From Onthophagus taurus (taxonomy: Eukaryota; Arthropoda; Insecta; Coleoptera; Scarabaeidae), in contig NC_091975.1 in assembly GCF_036711975.1 (NCBI RefSeq), forward strand, positions 12,526,501 to 12,590,500: DNA of 64,000 nt, in the 5' to 3' direction. The position numbers and the translations under genes are program-made. This document shows, in pieces, positions 1 to 12,844 of the stretch. The notes below the pieces were generated by a model that searched no databases, was not told where the DNA came from, and saw nothing but the letters and a program-made list of their open reading frames with translations. Each line of letters starts with the position of its first letter. The first letter of the stretch is position 1.

Positions 1-90
1 TAACATGCTCCGATTCCCAAATGTTACCATTAGCTAATAGTAAAACAAGAAAATTCATCAAATTTTTAAATTTTCGTACTTTTCTGAATA

Positions 91-463
91 GTTTTTCATT
101 CTGAACAAAACTTCTTAGTAACACTTTCACGTACTGTAAACAGAAAAGCTACTTTACCTGCCATAAAAAGCGTTTTTCTTTCACTGTCAAGGTTCACTTC
201 TTTTTTAAAAATTGAAAATATGTTCAAAATTAGTCTTTAATCAAGCAGGGCTAAACCACAAAAAATGACAATTAATATCTAAAAAATTTTACCTTTTATG
301 AGAGTCGTTTCACCTATCCGGGGACTCACTGTAGATAACTTAACTTAAATCGACCTATTTCGAGCCAAGGAATCTGTGGTCTTCCGTTGTATACGCATTT
401 CGGAGACATCCTGTATATTTCATGTATAATACATAAGTGCCCGATCACTTATGTGAGTCACTG
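91..463. mobile_element. Unclassified insertion in satellite A
   Basis: Non-satellite sequence interrupts a monomer between AATAG and the next ATGCTCC box. Pieces such as CACCTATCCGGGGACTCACTGTAG and GGAGACATCCTGTATA look like transposon-derived sequence, but no terminal repeats or target duplication are clear and no coding frame is present. Confidence 0.35.
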
Positions 464-1386
464 TAACATGCTCCGATTTCCAAGTGTTACTATTAATAAT
501 TTGTAGAACAACAAAATTCATCAAATTTTCATATTTTCGTATCTATCTCGATATTGACGCATTTGAGAGCAAATATACAAGAGAACAATATTGTTAAGAA
601 CAAAATTTGCTACAACTTTTGTTATAAAAGTTTTTTGATAACATTCTCCGATTCCTAAATATTACCATTAGCTAAAGTAAAACAAGGAAATTCATCAAAT
701 TTTTAAATTTTCGTATTTTTCTCAATATTGACGCATCTAAGAGCAAAAATACAAGAGAGCAATATAGGTAAGAACAAAATTTGCAACAACTTTTGTTCTA
801 AAAGTTTTTTAATAGCATGCTCCGATTCCAAAATGTTACCATTAATTAGTAAAACAAGAAAATTCATCAAATTCTTAAATTTTCGTATTTATCTCAATAT
901 TGACGCAACTGAGAGCAAAAATAAAAGAGAGCAATATTGTTAAGAACAAAATTTGCTACAACATTTGTTATAAAAGTTTTTTGATAACATTCTCCGACTC
1001 CTAAATATTACCATTAGCTAAAGTAAAACAAGGAAATTCATTAAATTTTTAAATTTTCGTATTTATCTCGATATTGACGCTTCTGAGAGCAAATATACAA
1101 GAGAGCAATATTGTTAAGAACAAAATTTGCTACAACATTTGTTATAAAAGTTTTTTGATAACATTCTCCGACTCCTAAATATAACCATTAGCTAATAGTA
1201 AAACAAGAAAATTCGTCAAATTTTTAAATTTTCGTATTTATCTCAATATTGACGCATCTGAGAGCAAAAATACAAGAGAACAATATTGGTAAGAATAAAA
1301 TTTGCGACAACTTTTGTTCTAAAAGTTTTTTTATAACACGCTAGGATTCCCGAATGCTACCATTAATTACTAAATAAAGTAAAATA

Positions 1387-1725
1387 CTTTTTCTGTTTGT
1401 ACTTTTATTATAAAAATGGATTTATTGTTTTAAATTCTACCGGTTTCGGTTTATTCACAAAACCATCTTCAGGAATCTTCGAATTTCGCACACCTAATCC
1501 TGTTCGAAAATTTAAGCATAATACACATTACACCTAAAAATAAAGACACAGCTTCATTTCAATAAAAATGTTTACTAGAAAATCAACATGCTTATTATCA
1601 CAAGAGACATTAAAATAAATTGACGAGATTCGAAGGTTCCTGAAGATGGTTTTGTGAATAAACCGAAACCGGTAGAATTTAAAACAATAAATCCATTTTT
1701 ATAATAAAAGTACAAACAGAAAAAG
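1387..1725. mobile_element. Foldback MITE, 339 bp
   Basis: Two inverted arms of about 95 bp flank a ~150-bp loop. Both ends read CTTTTTCTGTTTGTAC inward, followed by TATTGTTTTAAATTC, ACCGGTTTCGGTTTATTCAC and CCATCTTCAGGAA. No coding frame is present. The arms would form a long hairpin in RNA or single-stranded DNA. The superfamily is not determined and no clean target duplication was found. Confidence 0.8.
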
Positions 1726-2828
1726 TTTGTACTTTTAAAACAATATTAATTACTAGTAAAACAACGAATTCATCAAATTTTCACATTTTCTTATTTTTCT
1801 CAATATTGACGCATCTGAGAGCAAGACTAGAAGAGAGCAATATTGGTAAGAATAAAATTTGCTACAACTTTTGTTTTAACAATTTTTTTGTAACATGCTC
1901 CGATTTCCGAGTGCTACCATTAATTACTAGTAAAACAACGAATTCATAAAATTTTCATATTTTCTCATTTTTCTCAATATTGACGCATCTAAGAGCAAAA
2001 ATACAAGAGAACAATATTGTTAAGAACAAAATTTGCAACAACTTTTGTTCTAAAAGTTTTTTGATAACATGCTCCGATTCCCAAATGTCACCACTAGCTA
2101 ATAATAAAATAAGAAAATTCATAAAATTTTAAAATTTTCGTATTTTTTTCAATATTGACGCATCTGAGAGCAAAAATACAAGAGGGCAATATTGTAAAGA
2201 ACAAAATTTGCAACAACTTTTGTTCTAAAAAATTTTTCGATAACATGCTCCCATTTCCAAATGTTACCATTAGCTAATAGTAAAACTAGGAAATTCATCA
2301 AATTTTTAAATTTTCGTATTTGTCTCGATATTGACGCATCTGAGAGCAAAAATACAAGAGGACAATATTGTTAAGAATAAAATTTGCTAAAACTTTTGTT
2401 ATAAAAGTTTTTTAATAACATACTCCGATTCCCAAACACATATCACCATTAGCTAATAGTAAAACAAGAAAATTCGTAAAATTTTTAAATTTTTGTATTT
2501 ATCTCAATATTGACGCATCTGAGAGCAAAAATACAAGAGAGCAATATTGTTAAGAACAAAATTTGCTACAAGTTTTGTTATAAAAGTTTTTTTATAACAT
2601 TCTCCGATTCCTAAATATTACCATTAGCTAAAGTAAAACAAGGAAATTCATCAAATTTTTAAATTTTCGTATTTATCTCGATATTGACGCATCTGAGAGC
2701 AAAAATACAACAGAACAATATTGTTAAGAATAAAATTTGCAACAACTTTTGTTATAAAAGTTTTTTTATAACATGCTTCAATTCCCAAATGTTACCATTA
2801 AGAGCAAGTAAAACAACAAAATTCATTA

Positions 2829-3202
2829 ATTCATATATAAAAAACACTTCTTCTCAGTATCAAAATGTTTTATTATTTATATGATTAAAAACATTATTTT
2901 TTCGTCAACGTTTCGAGCATTTATTGCTCATTATCAAGAATATGTTCATTTTGCATTTGTAAATTTCAATATTGGTTTTAGTAAAATGCGCTCACCGACG
3001 GCACCCACTTGAAATTTCCTCAGTAAGCGTCTGCATTCTTCTTTGATGTTAAAACTGTACTTTATATTGGTTTATTGAAATGTGTATGGATTTTTGTGTT
3101 TTCACATATTCTTGATAATGAGCAATAAATGCTCGAAACTTTTTAATTATATAAATAATAAAACATGTCGATACTGAGAAGAAGTGTTTTTTATATATGA
3201 AT
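2829..3202. mobile_element. Foldback MITE, about 374 bp
   Basis: The termini are inverted copies beginning ATTCATATATAAAAAACAC, then TTCTTCTCAGTATC, and inner arms share ATTGCTCATTATCAAGAAT. Arms are about 110 bp and the loop is non-coding. It interrupts a satellite A monomer. Superfamily is not determined. Confidence 0.75.
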
Positions 3203-4330
3203 GAATAAGTCAAACCTCAGTAAAACAAGAATTACTGTATTAAAATTCATTAAATTTTCGAATTTTTGTGTTTTCTTGATATTGACGCATCTGAGAGCAA
3301 AAGTGAAAGAGAACAATATTGTTAAGAATAAATTTTGCTACAACTTTTGTTCTAAAAGTTTTTTTGTAACATGCTTCGATTCCCGAATGTTACCATTAGC
3401 TAATAGTAAAACAAGAAAATTCATCAAATTTTCAAATTTTCGTATTTATTTCGATATTGACGGATCTGAGAGCAAAAATACAAGAGAACAATATTGTTAA
3501 CAACAAAATTTGCTACAACTTTTGTTATAAAAGTTTTTTGATAACATGCTCCGATTCCCAAATGTTACCATTAGCTAATAGTAAAACAAGAAAATTCATC
3601 AAATTTTTAAATTTTCGTATTTATCTCAATATTGACGCATCTGAGAGCAAAAATACAAGAGAACAATATTGTTAAGGATGAAATTTGCTACAACTTTTGT
3701 TATAAAAGTTTTTTGAGAACATGCTCCGATTCCCAAATGTTACCATTAGCTAATAGCAAAACAAGAAAATTCATAAAATTTTTAAATTTTCGTACTTTTC
3801 TGAATATTGACGCATCTGAGAGCAAAAATACAAGAGAGCAATATTGTTAATAACAAAATTTGCTACAACTTCTGTTATAAAAGTTTTTTAATAACATGTT
3901 CCGATTCCCAAATGTTACCATTAGCTAATAGTAAAACAAGAAAATTCATAAAATTTTTAGATTTTCGTATTTTTCTCGATATTGACGCACCTGAGAGCAA
4001 AAATACAACAGAGCAATATTGTTAAGAACAAAATTTGCTACAACTTTTGTTATAAAAGTTTTTTTATAACATTCTACGATACCTAAATATTACCATTAGC
4101 TAAAGTAAAACAAGAAAATTCATCAAATTTTTAAATTTTCGTATTTATCTCAATATTGACGCATCTGAGAGCAAAAATATAAGAGAGCAATATTGTTAAT
4201 AACAAAATTTGCTACAACTTTGGTTATAAAAGTTTTTTAATAACATGTTCCGATTCCCAAATGTTACCATTAGCTAATAGTAAAACAAGAAAATTCATAA
4301 CATTTTTAGATTTTCGTATTTTTCTCGATA

Positions 4331-5378
4331 TTGACGCACCTGAGAGCAAAAATACAAGAGAGCAATATTGTTAAGAACAAAATTTGCTACAACTTTTGTT
4401 ATAAAAGTTTTTTGATAACATGCTCCGATTCCCAAATGTTACCATTAGCTAATAGTAAAACAAGAAAATTCATCAAATTTTTTAATTTTCGTACTTTTCT
4501 GAATATTGATGCATCTGAGAGCAAAAATACAAGAGAGCAATATTGTTAAGAACAAAATTTGCTACAACTTTTGTTATAAAAGTTTTTTGATAACATTCTC
4601 CGATACCTAAATATTACCATTAGCTAAAGTAAAACAAGAAAATTCATGAAATTTTTAAATTTTCGTATTTATCTCAATATTGACGCATCTGAAAGCAAAA
4701 ATACAAGAGAGCAATATTGTTAATAACAAAATTTGCTACAACTTCTGTTATAAAAGTTTTTTAATAACAAGTTCCGATTCCCAAATGTTACCATTACCTA
4801 ATAGTAAAACAAGAAAATTCATAAAATTTTTAGATTTTCGTATTTTTCTCGATATTGACGCACCTGAGAGCAAAAATACAAGAGAGCAATATTGTTAAGA
4901 ACAAAATTTGCTACAACTTTTGTTATAAAAGTTTTTTGATAACATGCTCCGATTCCCAAATGTTACCATTAGCTAATAGTAAAACAAGAAAATTCATCAA
5001 ATTTTTTAATTTTCGTACTTTTCTGAATATTGATGCATCTGAGAGCAAAAATACAAGAGAGCAATATTGTTAAGAACAAAATTTGCTACAACTTTTGTTA
5101 TAAAAGTTTTTTGATAACATTCTCCGATACCTAAATATTACCATTAGCTAAAGTAAAACAAGAAAATTCATGAAATTTTTAAATTTTCGTATTTATCTCA
5201 ATATTGACGCATCTGAAAGCAAAAATACAAGAGAGCAATATTGTTAATAACAAAATTTGCTACAACTTCTGTTATAAAAGTTTTTTAATAACAAGTTCCG
5301 ATTCCCAAATGTTACCATTACCTAATAGTAAAACAAGAAAATTCATAAAATTTTTAGATTTTCGTATTTTTCTCGATA
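4331..5378 (+). repeat. 524-bp higher-order repeat in satellite A (two copies)
   Basis: The stretch 4331-4854 is repeated almost base for base at 4855-5378. Each copy holds three diverged monomers, so this is a three-monomer higher-order unit. The frames at 4331 and 4855, and those at 4680 and 5204, are identical in translation. Confidence 0.8.
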
Positions 5379-7544
5379 TTGACGCACCTGAGAGCAAAAA
5401 TACAAGAGAGCAATATTGTTAAGAACAAAATTTGCTACAACTTTTGTTATAAAAGTTTTTTTATAACATTCTCCGATACCTAAATATTACCATTAGCTAA
5501 AGTAAAACAAGAAAATTCATAAAATTTTTAAATTTTCGTATTTATCTCAATATTGACAACAAGAAAATTCATAAAATTTTTAGATTTTCGTATTTTTCTC
5601 GATATTGACGCATCTGAGAGCAAAAATACAACAGCGCAATATTGTTAATAACAAAATTTGCTACAACTTCTGTTATAAAAGTTTTTTAATAACAAGTTCC
5701 GATTCCCAAATGTTACCATTAACTAATAGTAAAACAAGAAAATTCATAAAATTTTTAGATTTTCGTATTATTCTCGATATTGACGCACCTGAGAGCAAAA
5801 ATACAGGAGAGCAATATTGTTAAGAACAAAATTTGCTACAACTTTTGTTCTAAATGTGTTTTGATAACATGCTTCAATTCCCAAATGTTACCATTAACTA
5901 ATAGTAAAACAAAAAATTCATAAAATTTTCATATTTTCGTATTTTTCTCGATATTGATGGATCTGAGAGCAAAAATACAAGTGAGCAATGTTATTAAGAA
6001 CAAAATTTACTACAACTTTTGTTATAAAAGTTTTTTGATAACATTCTCCGATTCCAAAATGTTACCATTAATTAGTAAAACAAGAAAATTCATCTAATTT
6101 TTAAATTTTCGTATTTATCTCAATATTGACGCATCTGAGAGCAAAAATACAAGACAGCAATATTGTTAAGAACAAAATTTGCTACAACTTTTGTTATAAA
6201 AGTTTTTTGATACATGCTCTGATTCCCAAATGTTACCATTAGCTAATAGTAAAACAAGAAAATTCATAAAATTTTTAGATTTTCGTATTTTTCTCGATAT
6301 TGACGCACCTGAGAGCAAAAATACAAGAGAGCAATATTGTTAAGAACAAAATTTGCTACTACTTTTGTTATAAAAGTTTTTTTATAACATTCTACGATAC
6401 CTAAATATTACCATTAACTAAAGTAAAACAAGAAAATTCATCAAATTTTTAAATTTTCGTATTTATCTCAATATTGACGCATCTGAGAGCAAAAATACAA
6501 GAGAGCAATATTGTTAATAACAAAATTTGTTACAACTTTGGTTATAAAAGTTTTTTAATAACATGATCCGATTTCCAAATGTTACCATTAGCTAAAGTAA
6601 AACAAGAAAATTCATCAAATCTTTAAATTTTCGTATTTATCTCAATATTGACGCATCTGAGAGCAAAAATACAAGAGAGCAATATTGTTAATAACAAAAT
6701 TTGCTACAACTTTGGTTATAAAAGTTTTTTAATAACATGATCCGATTCCCAAATGTTACCATTAGCTAATAGTAAAACAAGAAAATTCATAAAATTTTTA
6801 GATTTTCGTATTTTTCTCGATATTGACGCACCTGAGAGCAAAAATACAAGAAAGCAATATTGTTAATAACAAAATTTGCTACAACTTTGGTTATAAAAGT
6901 TTTTTAATAACATGATCCGATTCCCAAATGTTACCATTAGCTAATAGTAAAACAAGAAAATTCATAAAATTTTTAGATTTTCGTATTTTTCTCGATATTG
7001 ACGCACCTGAGAGCAAAAATACAAGAAAGCAATATTGTTAAGAGCAAAATTTGCTACAACTTTTGTTATAAAAGTTTTTTAATAACATGATCCGATTCCC
7101 AAATGTTACCATTAGCTAATAGTAAAACAAGAAAATTCATAAAATTTTTAGATTTTCGTATTTTTCTCGATATTGACGCACCTGAGAGCAAAAATACAAG
7201 AAAGCAATATTGTTAAGAGCAAAATTTGCTACAACTTTTGTTATAAAAGTTTTTTAATAACATGATCCGATTCCCAAATGTTACCATTAGCTAATAGTAA
7301 AACAAGAAAATTCATAGAATTTTTAGATTTTCGTATTTTTCTCGATATTGACGCACCTGAGAGTAAAAATACAAGAAAGCAATATTGTTAAGAGCAAAAT
7401 TTGCTACAACTTTTGTTATAAAAGTTTTTTAATAACATTCTCCGATTCCTAAATATTACCATTAATTAGTAAAACAAGGAAATTCATGAAATTTAAAATT
7501 TTTGTTTTTATCTCATTTATAACAAAATTTGTTATAAAAGTTTT

Positions 7545-7852
7545 TTTATGATACCCCCGCTCGAAAGTTAAGGCGATTTTATTTCGTGTTCTTCCGAAAA
7601 TAAAAAAATCGTTGCTCAAAATAATTTTTTAGGAGTTACGATTTGGCATTCCTTTTGACGGGAGACGACATCTTTGGTGTTTATACAGGGTGGTACGTCT
7701 AAAATACACCAAAATTATTCTTAATTTAATAATTAAATCCAATCTAACGCTTTGTAAGCTAGAATTTCGTATTCAATTAATTCGAAGCTAACTCCGATTT
7801 AACTTAATTTCTCACTTAATTTATTAATTAATCAATTAATTAATTGTTAAAG
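7545..7852. other. Intronic spacer before the first myosin exon
   Basis: Non-satellite AT-rich sequence between satellite A and the exon at 7853. It contains a TACAGGGTGGTACGTCT motif near 7684, of the kind found at transposon ends, and long runs of AATTAATTAA before the splice acceptor. I see no gene in it. Confidence 0.5.
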
Positions 7853-7939
7853 GCTCGCGAAGAATTTCGCACGTTAAAACACCGCAGAGAAATCGAATGG
7901 GCCGCGACGGTCATTCAAAGACATTACATCCAATGGAAA
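7853..7939 (+). CDS. Class I myosin, IQ-motif exon (first exon in window)
   Basis: This internal exon encodes 29 residues with an IQ-like calmodulin-binding motif (AATVIQRHYIQWK). It is flanked by an AG acceptor at 7851-7852 and a GT donor at 7940-7941, and both boundaries are phase 0. It belongs to a class I unconventional myosin, a monomeric actin motor whose neck binds calmodulin and whose basic TH1 tail binds membrane phosphoinositides. Four further exons follow: 8004-8390, 25921-26073, 26167-26360 and 26414-26537, together about 294 residues. The best family match from memory is the MYO1A/MYO1B group, to which one insect class I myosin (probably Myo95E) seems closest; I give no symbol because the motor is missing. 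The motor exons must lie upstream, beyond 7.5 kb of satellite. Confidence 0.8.
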
Positions 7940-8003
7940 GTTAGTAACAAATTTAACTTAATTCATTGATTTAGTTAATATAATTATACTTTTTTGGTAA
8001 CAG

Positions 8004-8390
8004 AGAAAACAGTTCCTTTTAACTTTGGCGAATTTCCTAAAAAACAAAGACCTCGAAAGTCCGACCTGCACGAATTGGCCCACCACGAATAAATCAAAAT
8101 TTCAAGAATGTAACGTCCTATTGAGGCGGCTCTACCATAAGTGGAGGTGTCATAAGTACCGGTTAAAGTTCGACCAAACGTCGCGGAATCGGATGAGAGA
8201 GAAAGTAACGGCCAGTTTGATTTTTAAAGATCGAAAATCGTCCTATAGTCGGAGCGTTTCGCACCCATTCCTCGGAGATTACGTGCGATTGAGGCAAAAC
8301 ATCCAGTGGAAAAAGCTGTGCTTGGAAACCAACGACCAATACGTCGTGTTCGCCGATATTGTGAATAAAATCGCCCGATCGAGTGGAAAG
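8004..8390 (+). CDS. Class I myosin, neck/TH1 tail exon
   Basis: This exon encodes 129 residues in phase 0, starting after TAACAG at 7998-8003 and ending at a GTAAGC donor. The exon is open upstream of its first Met codon, so that Met is not a start. Diagnostic features of the MYO1A/B tail are visible: NWPT, then LLRRLYHKWRCHKYRL, REKVTASLIFKDRKSSY, SV-HPFLGDYVRL, KKLCL, and VFADIVNKIARSSGK, which in the family leads directly into the PH-like part of TH1. The exon is rich in Lys and Arg, as expected of a lipid-binding tail. The intron before it is 64 bp; the intron after it is 17.5 kb. Confidence 0.9.
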
Positions 8391-8487
8391 GTAAGCTTAA
8401 AAATCTTAATATATCTTCTTATTGGTTGCCCTATTCTACGTCACACTATTTGCCACGCCCAATTAGCTGTCAATTTTTAGAGGTATC

Positions 8488-11480
8488 TTTAGAGGCATTT
8501 TTCTCAAAATTTTTTTATATAAAGTTTTTAAACAACATACGGACTTCGAAAGAAGACATCTTCAGCTTCAATTTGAGGCATAAATCGCTTCTTCATTATC
8601 ATAAATAAAAAAATTATGATTTTTTGAAAATTAACTATTCAAATCAAATTATCTAAGAAAGCTTTTTTCTCAAAATTTTTTTATATAAAGTTTTTAAACA
8701 ACATACAGATTAGGAAAGACGACATCTTCAGCTTCAATTTGAGGCATAAATCGCTTCTTCATTATCATAAATAAAAAAGTTATGATTTTTTGAAAATTAT
8801 CTAAAAAGCTTTTATCTCAATATTTTTTTATATAAAACTTTTAAACAACATACAGATTTCGAAAGAAGACATCTTCAGCTTCAATTTGAGACATAAATCG
8901 CTTCTTCATGATCATAAATAAAAAAGTTATGATTTTTTCAAAATTAACTATTTTTTTTCAATCTCATAAAATTATCTAAGAAAGCTTTTTTCTCAAAATT
9001 TTTTTATATAAAGTTTTTAAACAACATACAGATTTCGAAAGAAGACATTTTCAGCTTCAATTTGAGCCATAAATCGCTTCTTCATTATCATAAATAAAAA
9101 AGTTATGTTTTTTTGAAAATTAACTATTTAAATCAAATTATCTAAGAAAGCTTTTTTCTCAAAATTTTTTTATATAAAGCTTTTAAACAACATACAGATT
9201 TCGAAAGAAGACATCTTCAGCTTCAATTTGAGGCATAAATCGCTTCTTCATTATCATAAATAAAAAAGTTATGATTTTTTGAAAATTAACAATTTTTTTT
9301 AAACATAATCAAATTATCTAAGAAAGCTTTTTTCTGAAAATTTTTTTATATAAAGTTTTTAAACAACATACAGATTTCGAAAGACGACATCTTCAGCTTC
9401 AATTTGAGACATAAATCGCTTCTTCATTATCATAAATAAAAAAGTTATGATTTTTTGAAAATTAACTATTTTAATAAAATTATCTAAAAAGCTTTTATCT
9501 CAAAATTTTTTTATATAAAACTTTTAAACAACATACAGATTTCGAAAGAGGACATCTTCAGCTTCAATTTGAGACATAAATCGCTTCTTCATTATCATAA
9601 ATAAAAAAGTTATGATTTTTTGAAAATTAACTATTTAAATCAAATTATCTAAGAAAGCTTTTTTCTCAAAATTTTTTTATATAAAGCTTTTAAACAACAT
9701 ACAGATTTCGAAAGAAGACATCTTCAGCTTCAATTTGAGGCATAAATCGCTTCTTCATGATCATAAATAAAAAAGTTATGATTTTTTCAAAATTAACTAT
9801 TTTTTTTCAATCTCATAAAATTATCTAAGAAAGCTTTTTTCTCAAAATTTTTTTATATAAAGTTTTTAAACAACATACAGATTTCGAAAGAAGACATTTT
9901 CAGCTTCAATTTGAGGCATAAATCGCTTCTTCATGATCATAAATAAAAAAGTTATGATTTTTTCAAAATTAACTATTTTTTTTTCAATCTCATAAAATTA
10001 TCTAAGAAAGCTTTTTTCTCAAAATTTTTTTATATAAAGTTTTTAAACAACACACAGATTTCGAAAGAAGACATCTTCAGCTTCAATTTGAGGCATAAAT
10101 CGCTTCTTCATTATCATAAATAAAAAAGTTATGATTTTTTGAAAATTAACTATTTTTTTTCAATCTAATCAAATTATCTAAGAAGGCTTTTTTCTCAAAA
10201 TTTTTTGTATAAAGTTTTTAAACAACATACAGATTTCGAAAGAAGACATCTTCAGCTTCAATTTGAGGCATAAATCGCTTCTTCATTATCATAAATAAAA
10301 AAGTTATGATTTTTTGAAAATTAACTATTTTTTTTAAACCTAATCAAATTATCTAAGAAAGCTTTTTTCTCAAAATTTTTTTATATAAAGTTTTTAAACA
10401 ACATACAGATTTCGAAAGAAGACATCTTCAGCTTCAATTTGAGGCATATATCGCTTCTTCATTATCATAAATAAATAAGTTATGATTTTTTGAAAATTAA
10501 CTATTTTTTTTCAATCTAATCAATTTATCTAAGAAGGCTTTTTTCTCAAAATTTTTTTATATAAAGTTTTTAAACAACATACAGATTTCGAAAGAAGACA
10601 TCTTCAGCTTCAATTTGAGGCATAAATCGCTTCTTCATGATCATAAATAAAAAAGTTATGATTTTTTGAAAATTAACTATTTTTTTTAAACCTAATCAAA
10701 TTATCTAAGAAAGCTTTTTCTCAAAATTTTTTTATATAAAATTTTTAAACAACATACAGATTTCGAAAGAAGACATCTTCAGCTTCAATTTGAGGCATAA
10801 ATCGCTTCTTCATGATCATAAATAAAAAAGTTATGATTTTTTCAAAATTAACTATTTTTTTTCAATCTCATAAAATTATCTAAGAAAGCTTTTTTCTCAA
10901 AATTTTTTTATATAAAGTTTTTAAACAACATACAGATTTCGAAAGAAGACATTTTCAGCTTCAATTTGAGGCATAAATCGCTTCTTCATGATCATAAATA
11001 AAAAAGTTATGATTTTTTCAAAATTAACTATTTTTTTTCAATCTCATAAAATTATCTAAGAAAGCTTTTTTCTCAAAATTTTTTTATATAAAGTTTTTAA
11101 ACAACATACAGATTTCGAAAGAAGACATCTTCAGCTTCAATTTGAGCCATAAATCGATTCTTCATTATCATAAATAAAAAAGTTATGATTTTTTGAAAAT
11201 TAACTATTTTTTTTAAACCTAATCAAATTATCTAAGAAAGCTTTTTTCTCAAAATTTTTTTATATAAAGTTTTTAAACAACATACAGATTTCGAAAGAAG
11301 ACATCTTCAGCTTCAATTTGAGGCATAAATCGCTTCTTCATTATCATAAATAAAAAAGTTATGATTTTTTTAAAATTAACTATTTTAATAAAATTATCTA
11401 AGAAAGCTTTTTTCTCAAAATTTTTTTATATAAAGTTTTTAAACAACATACAGATTTCGAAAGAAGACATCTTCAGCTTT
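8488..11480 (+). repeat. Satellite B array
   Basis: About 18 tandem monomers of 145-178 bp, mostly near 170, each carrying TTTAAACAACATACAGATTT, CGAAAGAAGACATCTTCAGC, TTCAATTTGAGGCATAAATC and ATCATAAATAAAAAAGTTAT. Two sub-variants (TTCATTATC with GAAAATT, and TTCATGATC with CAAAATT) recur in blocks, suggesting multi-monomer amplification. There is no similarity to satellite A. It begins about 100 bp after the splice donor at 8391. Confidence 0.93.
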
Positions 11481-11790
11481 TCAATGACAGAAGCGGATTT
11501 TCAAAATATCTATTAGTTTTAGAGATATTAATTTTTTAACAGAAGGCATTTTCTCATCTTTTTCGGGATAAACAATTATTTTCATTCATTTTCAAAAAAT
11601 CGTAATAAATCGTTGTTTTAACAAATCCTTATGAAATTATCAGCATTTGCAATACAAATTATCGGCTTTCCAATGAAACAAACGGATTTTTAAAATATCT
11701 TTTAGTTTTTGAGATATTAATTTACAAGCGTAATAACACAATAACAGCTGACTGGGTGTGGCAAATGGTAATGGAAAAACTAAGAGAGTT
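11481..11790. repeat. Degenerate pair of ~187-bp repeats between satellites B and C
   Basis: Two diverged copies share GCGGATTTTCAAAATATCT and TTAGTTTTAGAGATATTAAT (near 11490 and 11677). They look like the last two units of an older satellite. No coding potential is seen. Confidence 0.6.
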
Positions 11791-12843
11791 AGAATAAAAT
11801 CGATTAAGAAACATATCTTGTAGGGTTTATAACGGACAAAATTTATTAATAAAGTTTTGCCCCATCATTTTTTATTTAGGAGTTATGACGATTTTGAATC
11901 ACCAAAAACCTTGATTTTTAAGTTTTTTCGTGATAGGGATGTAATTGAAAAATTAAGAGAGTTGGAATAAAATCGATTAAGAAACATATCTTTTAGGGTT
12001 TATAACGAACAAAATTTATTAATAAAGTTTTGCCCCATCACTTTTAGTTTACGAGTTATGATCGATTTGAATCACCAAAAACCTTAATTTTTTGAATTTT
12101 TTCGTGAATTACATCCCTAATTGAAAAATTAAGAGAGTTGGAATAAAATCGATTAAGAAACATATCTTTTAGGGTTTATAACGAACAAAATTTATTAATA
12201 AAATTTTGCCCCATCACTTTTAGTTTAGGAGTTATGATGATTTTGAATCACCAAAAATCAATTTTTAAGATTTTTTCGTGATAGGGATGTAATTGAAAAA
12301 TTAAGAGAGTTGGAATAAAATCGATTAAGAAACATATCTTTTAGGGTTTATAACGAACAAAATTTATTAATAAAATTTTGCCCCATCACTTTTAGTTTAG
12401 GAGTTATGATCGATTTGAATCACCAAAAATTTTAATTTTTGAGTTTTTTCGTGATAGGGATGTAATTGAAAAATTAAGAGAGTTGGAATAAAATCGATTA
12501 AGAAACATATCTTTTAGGGAGTATAACGAACAAAATTTATTAATAAAGTTTTACCCCATCACTTTTAGTTTAGGAGTTATGATCGATTTGAATCACCAAA
12601 AATTTTAATTTTTGAGTTTTTTCGTGATAGGGATGTAATTGAAAAATTAAGAGAGTTGGAATAAAATCGATTAATAAACATATCTTTTAGGGAGTATAAC
12701 GAACAAAATTTATTAATAAAGTTTTACCCCATCACTTTTAGTTTAGGAGTTATGATCGATTTGAATCACCAAAAATTTTAATTTTTGAGTTTTTTCGTGA
12801 TAGGGATGTAATTGAAAAATTAAGAGAGTTGGAATAAAATCGA
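11790..12843 (+). repeat. Satellite C array, left block a
   Basis: About six monomers of about 172 bp with the boxes AATTAAGAGAGTTGGAATAA, AATCGATTAAGAAACATATC, AACAAAATTTATTAATAAAG, CCCCATCACTTTTAGTTTAG, GAGTTATGATCGATTTGAAT and TTCGTGATAGGGATGTAATT. The block is cut off by the foldback element at 12845. It is unrelated in sequence to satellites A and B. Confidence 0.93.
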
Positions 12844-12844
12844 T

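Larger units (their letters stand above)
1..7544 (+). repeat. Satellite A array, block 1
   Basis: Tandem AT-rich monomers of about 175 bp with a recognisable order of boxes: TTGACGCATCTGAGAGC, GCAATATTGTTAAGAAC, TTTGCTACAACTTTTGTT, GATAACATGCTCCGATTCC, ATGTTACCATTAGCTAATAG, AAAACAAGAAAATTCATC. Unit length is not a multiple of three and the open frames start at TTG, so the 72-codon frames recurring every 175 bp are not genes. The block is interrupted near 91-463, 1387-1725 and 2829-3202. Monomers at 6.5-7.45 kb are nearly identical, indicating recent homogenisation. It probably lies in an upstream intron of the myosin gene. Confidence 0.92.

Noticed and set aside
8025-8480. A 151-codon frame starting at an internal Met codon in the myosin exon
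   Set aside because: The real exon is open upstream to the acceptor at 8003 and ends at the donor at 8390; residues after 8390 are intron.
8426-8608. Short frame across the start of satellite B
   Set aside because: Lies in the intron and in repeat sequence; no family resemblance.
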